This document shows, in pieces, positions 57,698-64,000 of a stretch of 64,000 nucleotides of DNA. Numbering within the stretch: position 1 is the stretch's first letter; each line of letters starts with the position of its first letter. The stretch is from Thalassia testudinum (Eukaryota > Streptophyta > Magnoliopsida > Alismatales > Hydrocharitaceae), in contig JAZHRO010000012.1 of the NCBI GenBank assembly GCA_037157565.1, forward strand, positions 55,357,501-55,421,500. The letters run 5' to 3'. The notes beneath the pieces are model-generated. The model did not search any database. It worked only from the letters and a program-made list of their open reading frames with translations, and was not told the origin of the DNA. Made by a program: the position numbers and the translations under genes.

Positions 57698-59440
57698 TGT
57701 TGGTGCTAGAGCACCACGATCATTTGTTTTGATGATAACAAAACACGTGTTATTTAACATTTGCAATTTGAGTCCTAGATTTCAGGTCAATTGCAAATGT
57801 GGACGTGTTTAGACGGAGTTCAAGCTCGCATCCAGGACAGATTGGAGGAGCTTGACGGAAAACACAGGAGGTTCGCGTGGAGCGAAAGATTGGAGATGGA
57901 AGACAAGAAGAATAGGATAGATTCTTTTTTATCCTTTCATGTATCTCTTGTATTTATTTTCTTGCTCTTTTTGATTCCTTAGAACATTATGTTAAAGAGC
58001 CTCAAAGTACCCTAAAAGTAGTCCTAGGAACACCTGCACAACCCTAGGATACTTAGGTTTTCTGTAGAATACTTAGAAAACCAATATAGGGCTCAAACAG
58101 CATTTCCAGACGTCTAATTCCCAAATCAGACGTCTGATTAAGAATTTTAAGACGTCTGACTGTTGTTTCAGACGTCTGATAACTGTTAGCCTGGACATAG
58201 TTAGTTCTGTCTGATGAAATCAGACGTCCAGACCTTGGACCAGACGTCTTAGGAGACGTCTGATGACTTTGCCAGACGTCCAGTTAGTGGACCGTTGGCT
58301 GGCTTAGAAGACACTCAAGAATATGACCGTTAGAGCCTTATCAGACGTCCATAGGACTTTACAGACGTCTGATAAATGACCGTTTTGCCTCGGCTGACCC
58401 AAAATCTCTTTTCAGAGATTTTCTAGCCGTTGCAACGTTTGGAAATCAATTCCCACGGTAAAAGTAGGTTTCCAGACGTCCATACTTAGTGCCAGACGTC
58501 CTGTATGTCGTCTGATGGACTTGCACAAAAATCCTGTTTAGATCTGATTCAAGTCAGGGAGAAACCCGCATAGAATCAGACGTCTGACCTTGAAATCAGA
58601 CGTCTTAAAGTGGCCTTCCAGACGTCTGATGCCAGAGTTAGACGTCTGATAACCCTGTCAAATGCAATCATTGTCCTGATTTCGGCCTGATTCTCTTGGG
58701 CTTTGCACCCAACGGCTATGGAAGCTTTTCCAAGCCTTCCAAAGCCTTCCTAAGGCCTCTATAAATAGAGGGGAACCTTTGTAACACACATATACAAGAA
58801 AAACACCAAGAGAAACAAGAGACACACCTAAGCAACTTAGTTCCACTCTTTTGTGTCCAATTGAAGCCCTTGCTCTCCAAGCTCTAGTTTCATTCTCTTG
58901 AGAGCATCATTCCCTTCGCGCACCCGCTCTCCCGCCGTTGTCTACGAGAGCGACGTAGCGCCATCGCGTGGCACACGCACCGCGTCATCGTCGACGCACT
59001 CCTTGCAAAGGGGAGTTTCCTATTTCCTATAGAAGCTAGGTTTAATTTTGTTGGCTCTATAGGACTGTTGTTTTATTTTATCTTTGTATTTTGGTTGGGT
59101 ATTCGCTTTGCGAATTCCCGTCTCCTTCGTGGGACAAAATCCTTCTCGTGGAGAGAAGGGGTTGAGGAACGCTACCCTCGTACTTGTAGCGTGGTTGTAT
59201 TGAGGTTGAATCACCCTCGTTCAAAGTGATTCGGTTAGTGGATTTGATCAACTAGGTTGATCGGAAAATCCTAACTCGAGAGGGTTAGGTGGTGGTTTTC
59301 ACCCGGTTTGGGTTTCCACCTAAAAATTACTTGTGTACATTTTGTGATTGCTTATTTTGTGAGATTGTTTATATATTTTCAATTTCGCATTTTTTTGTCA
59401 CGCTGATCTCACCCCTCCTAGTACAAGGGTAGAACCTTCA
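57698..59440 (+). mobile_element. Sirevirus solo LTR inside X2
   Basis: This is a 1743-bp LTR with perfect TSD ATAAC (57693-57697, 59441-59445). X1 reads uninterrupted through the same point (about 41860), confirming the insertion. It has the AGACGTCT array at about 58107-58645, the TATA palindrome at 58756-58771 and the R-U5 hairpin chain. A frame at 57791-57982 is within the LTR and is not a gene. Confidence 0.93.
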
Positions 59441-59445
59441 ATAAC

Positions 59446-60664
59446 CATCCACCTTAACCCTAGTTTTATGGAAACTCGCTTTCCGTGTATTTTCCTTATT
59501 TGGTGGCTCTCAAAATTTCACGCAAAAATATATACGCAGGAACTGAGAGTGAAAACTATGCCTCATCTTTGAGTATCATCACCTAGTTATCTAGGGTTCC
59601 AGATTCCTTGCACTAATCTTAGAGCACCAGTACACTCTACTCTCATCTCACACTATTTGGTGGATTTTTGGAAGAAAATCTGCCTAGCTCCCAAAACATT
59701 GTCCAGGGGTTCATGAGAAGAAGCACTACTTCTTCTCGATAGACTAAAGACGTTTATCAGCCTTCACCGTGAATCCATTGCAAATTCTACGTCTGTGTGA
59801 AAAATTATACTGGATTCCAGATTACAGGATTCAACTAGAGGATAAAATCCATAATGCATTCTCTTAATAAGACAATCTTATTCATGGATGCACTATGTAT
59901 ATATGCTATAAACAAGTAACATCTTATATTCGTACTTCATGAAATTTCCCATTAGGGTTACATTCAGCTTGACTCTAAATTTAGAACAAAAGGGTGAGCG
60001 GGTGAGTCGAAAGTGGCTGTTGCGGATGATTTTTAGCTCCAATGAGAGCAATGGAGGTGGAGTCGGTTGTTCTTTCATTTAGGGTCCTAAAGTACGTTTG
60101 ACATGCAGCTCCGAGGTTTTCCTAAGTGTTGGTATAAAAATTTTCAATTTTGTCATATCTACCCTCCCATGCCTAAGTTCTTGCATGTCCTCATGCACGA
60201 ATGTAAAAGAAAATAAATACAGCAGGGAGTAGATGGATAGAAATCACCTGGAATTACTCCTGACGTTTAACATTCAGCATCGGCCAACCTGACAGTATGC
60301 AATATGCGAAAAGGAAATATGCTTAAAGAAAAATATGCTATGTATAAAAATGGTTATGTATAGATGATGGTAGAATGTAGGATATGCTATCTATACGTGC
60401 TGAGTTTAATGCCTCCAATTGGGCGAGAACTTACTCAGATGTATCAGTTCTTGCATAGGAGCTGGTCAAGATTAAGAGAAAGATGTGCTCATATGCTCCT
60501 AGAATCAGTGGTCCGGAGATGCGAACCAACTGATTGTGCACCCCTACTCCAAAAAGTCTAGCCATAAGAAAGTGTGGAGTGGTGGTGGAAAATAGAGGAT
60601 AATCAAAGGGGGGATCATGATGTTGATTCAGCTGATTTATCATGTCCCACAATTCAGCAGTAAG
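59446..60664 (-). other. X2 interior, 3' non-coding part
   Basis: Colinear with X1 41870-42681 and then 45430-45520. A diverged form of the post-pol block is at about 60257-60290 (minus). No coding frame. Confidence 0.65.
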
Positions 60665-62095
60665 TTATTGAGGGAGTAGATCAAAATGTATCTCAGAACT
60701 AGAATCTGAGTCATAGGGATCCTCATAATGATAATTGACATCAATCATGCCCTCTCCAGGCTCTTGATCATATGGGGGCATTCGTGAAAGTAGAAGATCT
60801 GTGGGGAGGTCACTGAAATCCTCGTTAGAAATTACTTCATCCTCATCAGTACTCATCTCTGATTCATCGGAGGCTGACTCCTCAGGCTCATAGTCGAGCC
60901 ATCCATTAGATTGACTAGGATAGTTGGTGCGTCCCTAGCTCATTCTGCTCAAAGCTTCACCCTTGTATGCGTTGGGCTCCTCAGTAATTCCTGCCTCAGG
61001 TAGCATATTTATTTCTTCAATTAAATCATCCATAGCTACTTCTGGTCTTTGAATATCAGGGTTAGGGAGAGAAAGTGTCATCTCAGAATCTCTAGCATTC
61101 GAATTAGGGATGAAGGTGAAAGAAGAAGATTACAGATCAGAAGATGTTGGACTTAGCACAGGTTCACCTACAATGGGAAGTGGCCTAGACTGATCAGTAG
61201 TGTCACATGTAATGTTTGCCTCAGGATCCATATCCTCAATTGGATCTACTTCCCTTATCTCAGTTGGGTTTTCTAACCCATGAGATATCTTCCATGATTC
61301 AGGATAATCTGATTGTAGCTCAGTCCTGGAGATATCAACCCTTTCCTCCTCAGTTTCCTGAATGGAGTTCTTAGATGAACCCATTCGGAATACTTCCTGC
61401 TCCCGTCTCATATCCAAGCTAGATTCTTCTTCCCCTGAATGATCTTCCAGCATTTGCTCCCAAGAATCTTCCATGTGTCCTTCCGGCATAGTCGTTTCAG
61501 ATTCTTCGTGGTCTTCAAGGCTATTTTCCACTTGATATCTCAAAAGTAGTAGTTTTTGAGTTTCCCGATTTTGTCCAATTAGCCTTGTTATCCTTGCTGT
61601 TCCTGAAGGAGCTCCATCAGAGCTTGTTGATACGGAATCCAAGTTTGTCTTTGGTTCTGCTCAGTGATAGCTTGGATTTCGTGTAGCTTGGATTCCGTAT
61701 AGGTAGAATGCGGCCTTCTCCTTAGCGCTAGCTATAGCTCTCTGTATTCTATAATGCGGTCGCATATGCACCGGTAGTTCTTCAGGGGTTCCAGGGGGTG
61801 AATCAGGTCTACCCATATTCCATGGGTGAGAAGCAGGAGTTTGATATCCATATCCTGGGCTATAAGATGTGGTGCTTTGAGGGACAAGCTGGTATGGATC
61901 ATAATATCTAGGGTTAGGATATGGGTTAACCATTTCCGTAACCTGAGGAGAAGGATAAGGCGAAGAGAAAAGTCGTCTTTGCCACCTTGGGTTCTGATCC
62001 CAAGGTTGAGCTGATTCAGTGACCTGGGCTCTCAGATAAGCTCATGGGTCCAACTCTTTTGGATCCTGATTAGGTCTAGATCCAGGGTTAGCCAT
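60665..62095 (-). pseudogene. X-family acidic protein ORF (degenerate)
   Basis: One minus-strand frame from ATG 62095 to TAA 60665, about 477 codons, broken by four or five in-frame stops (near 62043, 61661, 61130 and 60940) but not shifted. It begins MANPGSRPNQDPKELDP, has a P/Y-rich part (NPYPNPRYYDPYQLVP), then an acidic middle, then NGWLDYEPEESASDESE and VNYHYEDPYDSDS. X1 has a related frame. I see no CCHC, protease or RT motif. It may be a gag replacement or an accessory protein; the function is unknown. Confidence 0.55.
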
Positions 62096-63664
62096 TGCGG
62101 CTAAGCAGATAGAAGAAGAGGGTGGGGGAGAAGATGGTCCTAGCGAGGTGACTCGCCTCCTTGGGAGAAGCTCCTAAGGTCCAACCAGTTAAGGTCTAAG
62201 TGACCTTCTTCCTTGCATACCACCCAACCCCTGGGTTGGTGTAGCCAAGTCAGACAAGGCTAAGGCCCTATCAATCAGATGGTCCTTATGATCGGATGAC
62301 CAGATTTTTCGTTTTAAGTTCGAATTCTTGAGGAAAAATTCGTCGTGCAATCGACTGAAAGTGATTTCCGCCTCTCAAGCTAACCCAGCCAGTCTGGTTA
62401 CAAGGGGACTAAGGGGAAGGTTCTTCCTTTGGCTTACACCTCCAGTTCCGTTACCCCTTTTCCACAGTCGTTTGACACTGCCCTGCAAACTTAGTCACCA
62501 GGTTCAGCAAGAGAGGTTGAAGACACCCAGTAGTATGACAACGAATTCGAGTTGATTTCGTGTTTCAAAATTAATTTTAGCCCTTTTTTCTTCAATTGGG
62601 GTTTATGGTGAGTGGCTCACAAGGTGACCAAGCTCATCGACTAAATCTTAGACTTGATCAAGTCTAGGTTAGCCCAAATGTGGTCTCTAGAATGTAACCC
62701 TAAATGTGTAGCCTAGGGTTCATGCAATTCTAGGGCTTTTTTTCAGTAGACCATGAAATAAAAATACTTCTCTGGAAAAAATTCAAATCCAAATAAGTTG
62801 AAATTTTGTAAGTATATTCCTTTTTCAATTTCCTTTTCAGAGAATAATTTTTTATAATTTTTACTATTTCAATCGAATTTCTAAAGATTTTTGAATGTCA
62901 GGGGGTTAGATCTGAAATTTTGACCCCTTGTTGATTTTTCAAATTGAAACAATATCAAATGATTTTCCAAAATTTTTAAAAAATATGGAAATTAAAACCA
63001 ATGTGATCATCTTTCAAACTCCACCATTTTTAGTCAAAAAAGATTCGTGGATTGCTCGGAATTGCTTTAGGAATTTTGAGAAATTTCAAATCTGAGTTTG
63101 TCTGACCCTCTTGCACTTCAAGAATTTTTAAGAATTTTATGCTTGGAGGTTTTTCAAATGAATGGTTCCATTTGAAATATGGTTTGAAAATGAAGGGCTA
63201 GCCCAAATTTCATAATTTTTAGTTCACTAATTTTTTGGCAATTGAATTTGTATATCAGAATTTAAAGTCTGAGTTTAAAATTCAACTTTCCTCCAAAAAA
63301 TATTTCTTTTTCAAAAAATTTTGAAATTTTTTTTTTCAAGAAGGAGTTTTTTTCAGAGGATTTTCAAATATTTTTTTTGCTTTTTCGAAACTAGCCTAGG
63401 ATTCAAAAAGAAACCTAATCAACTACCTAGATTTTTTTTTTCTTTTTCATGAAAATAAATAGGTTTTTTTTTTTCAAATAAATCTAACCTAGGGTTCAGA
63501 AAGGGAAATCCTAATCTAAGATGAGATGTGCACTTGATTTTTTTAATCTGCGCTCGCTGCATGCGCAGATTTCCATTTTTCCTGTTTTCCTGCACATCAA
63601 AATATAAGCAGAGGAAGATTTGTTAGTGATAGCTCATAAGATCGAAATAAAAAATGACTTTGCC
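62096..63664 (-). other. X2 leader
   Basis: About 1.6 kb, AT-rich with long T and A runs (63280-63480), between primer site and the frame. No coding signal. Confidence 0.6.
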
Positions 63665-63682
63665 TCCCCGGAAATGGTGCCA
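63665..63682 (-). promoter_or_regulatory. X2 primer-binding site
   Basis: In element sense TGGCACCATTTCCGGGGA, a few bases after the LTR. It differs from the tRNA-Asp-type site at three positions. Confidence 0.75.
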
Positions 63683-63685
63683 TTT

Positions 63686-64000
63686 TGTTGTGAATCGTAT
63701 AACGTGTATTTGATCAAAATGCGTCGTAATATAGTTGCGAAATATGATCAACAAAAATAATTTATAAGATAACGAGACTTAGAGTCCCGATTGTTCGTCT
63801 CTAGGAGGCATTTATGGAAATGCAAATTTGAAATCGATCTTGCTCTCTCTAGTTGCTTAAAATTGCATGTCGATTTATGGTTATTACTTATTTATGCACG
63901 ACATGCTTAGTTGCCAGAATATCAGAAATAAAAAATAGGCAATTTTAATCACACAAAATATATTGCAATAAGCTCAAGATAATTCTCAACACATAGATAT
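63686..64000 (-). repeat. X2 5' LTR (truncated by window end)
   Basis: It begins TGTTGTGAATCG and follows 54483 onward closely (GAGACTT-AGTCCCG block, ATTTATGGAAATGCA). The motif CTATATTACGACG is at 63722-63734. The rest lies outside the window. Confidence 0.85.

Larger units (their letters stand above)
54483..64000 (-). mobile_element. X2, non-autonomous OTA element (runs off the window)
   Basis: Minus-strand element inserted in A2. The left (3') LTR is 54483-56664, the polypurine tract 56665-56677, the primer site 63665-63682, and the right (5') LTR starts at 63686. The interior, without the nested Sirevirus LTR, is about 5.3 kb and has one degenerate frame of an unknown acidic protein but no pol. 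This is the layout of a large retrotransposon derivative (LARD). Confidence 0.82.

Overview
The window is repeat-rich plant nuclear DNA, made almost entirely of LTR retrotransposons inserted into one another. I find no host gene, RNA gene or CRISPR array that I can support. The plant assignment rests on three element types found together: a Tekay/Del-type chromovirus with a chromodomain, Athila/Tat-type (OTA) gypsy elements primed by a tRNA-Asp-like site, and a Sirevirus-type copia element primed by tRNA-iMet. Long LTRs (1.4-2.8 kb), solo LTRs and up to four levels of nesting suggest an angiosperm with a large genome. I cannot name the species.

Layout. 1-3652 is unclassified flank with several strong hairpins. 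3653-5372 is a Sirevirus solo LTR. 6408-9122 is a solo LTR of the Tekay family with a perfect TSD. From about 9661 to 45960 there is one nest. Its outermost member, X1, is a 5'-truncated non-autonomous OTA element on the minus strand. X1's 3' LTR was split by a short OTA derivative, Y (12380-40672). Y's interior was split by a Tekay element, T1 (14742-38410, TSD AAGAG). T1's 5' LTR was split by an Athila element, A1 (24117-37239, TSD CCACT). X1's interior also carries an OTA solo LTR (42682-45424).

To the right, 46473-51998 is a complete gag-only Sirevirus-type element with a perfect TSD (CGTGT) and one long gag frame. It sits in a GC-rich segment of unknown origin. That segment abuts the C-terminal half of a second Athila integrase (A2, 52762-54482). 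A2 is cut by X2 (54483 to beyond 64000), a second X-family element, which itself holds a Sirevirus solo LTR (57698-59440, TSD ATAAC).

How the parts relate. T1 and A1 were once autonomous (gag, protease, RT, RNase H, integrase). X1, X2, Y and the gag-only element lack pol in what can be seen, so they would have needed enzymes supplied in trans by relatives. All coding regions are decayed except the main gag frame of the Sirevirus element. The most interesting signals are non-coding. A module built from the palindrome AGACGTCT occurs in LTRs of three distinct lineages. A chain of eight hairpins fills the Sirevirus R-U5. OTA LTRs start with a 17-nt hairpin whose stem sequence changes while its geometry is kept. 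A1's reading frame is broken only by TAG and TGA stops, the pattern expected from deamination at methylated sites.
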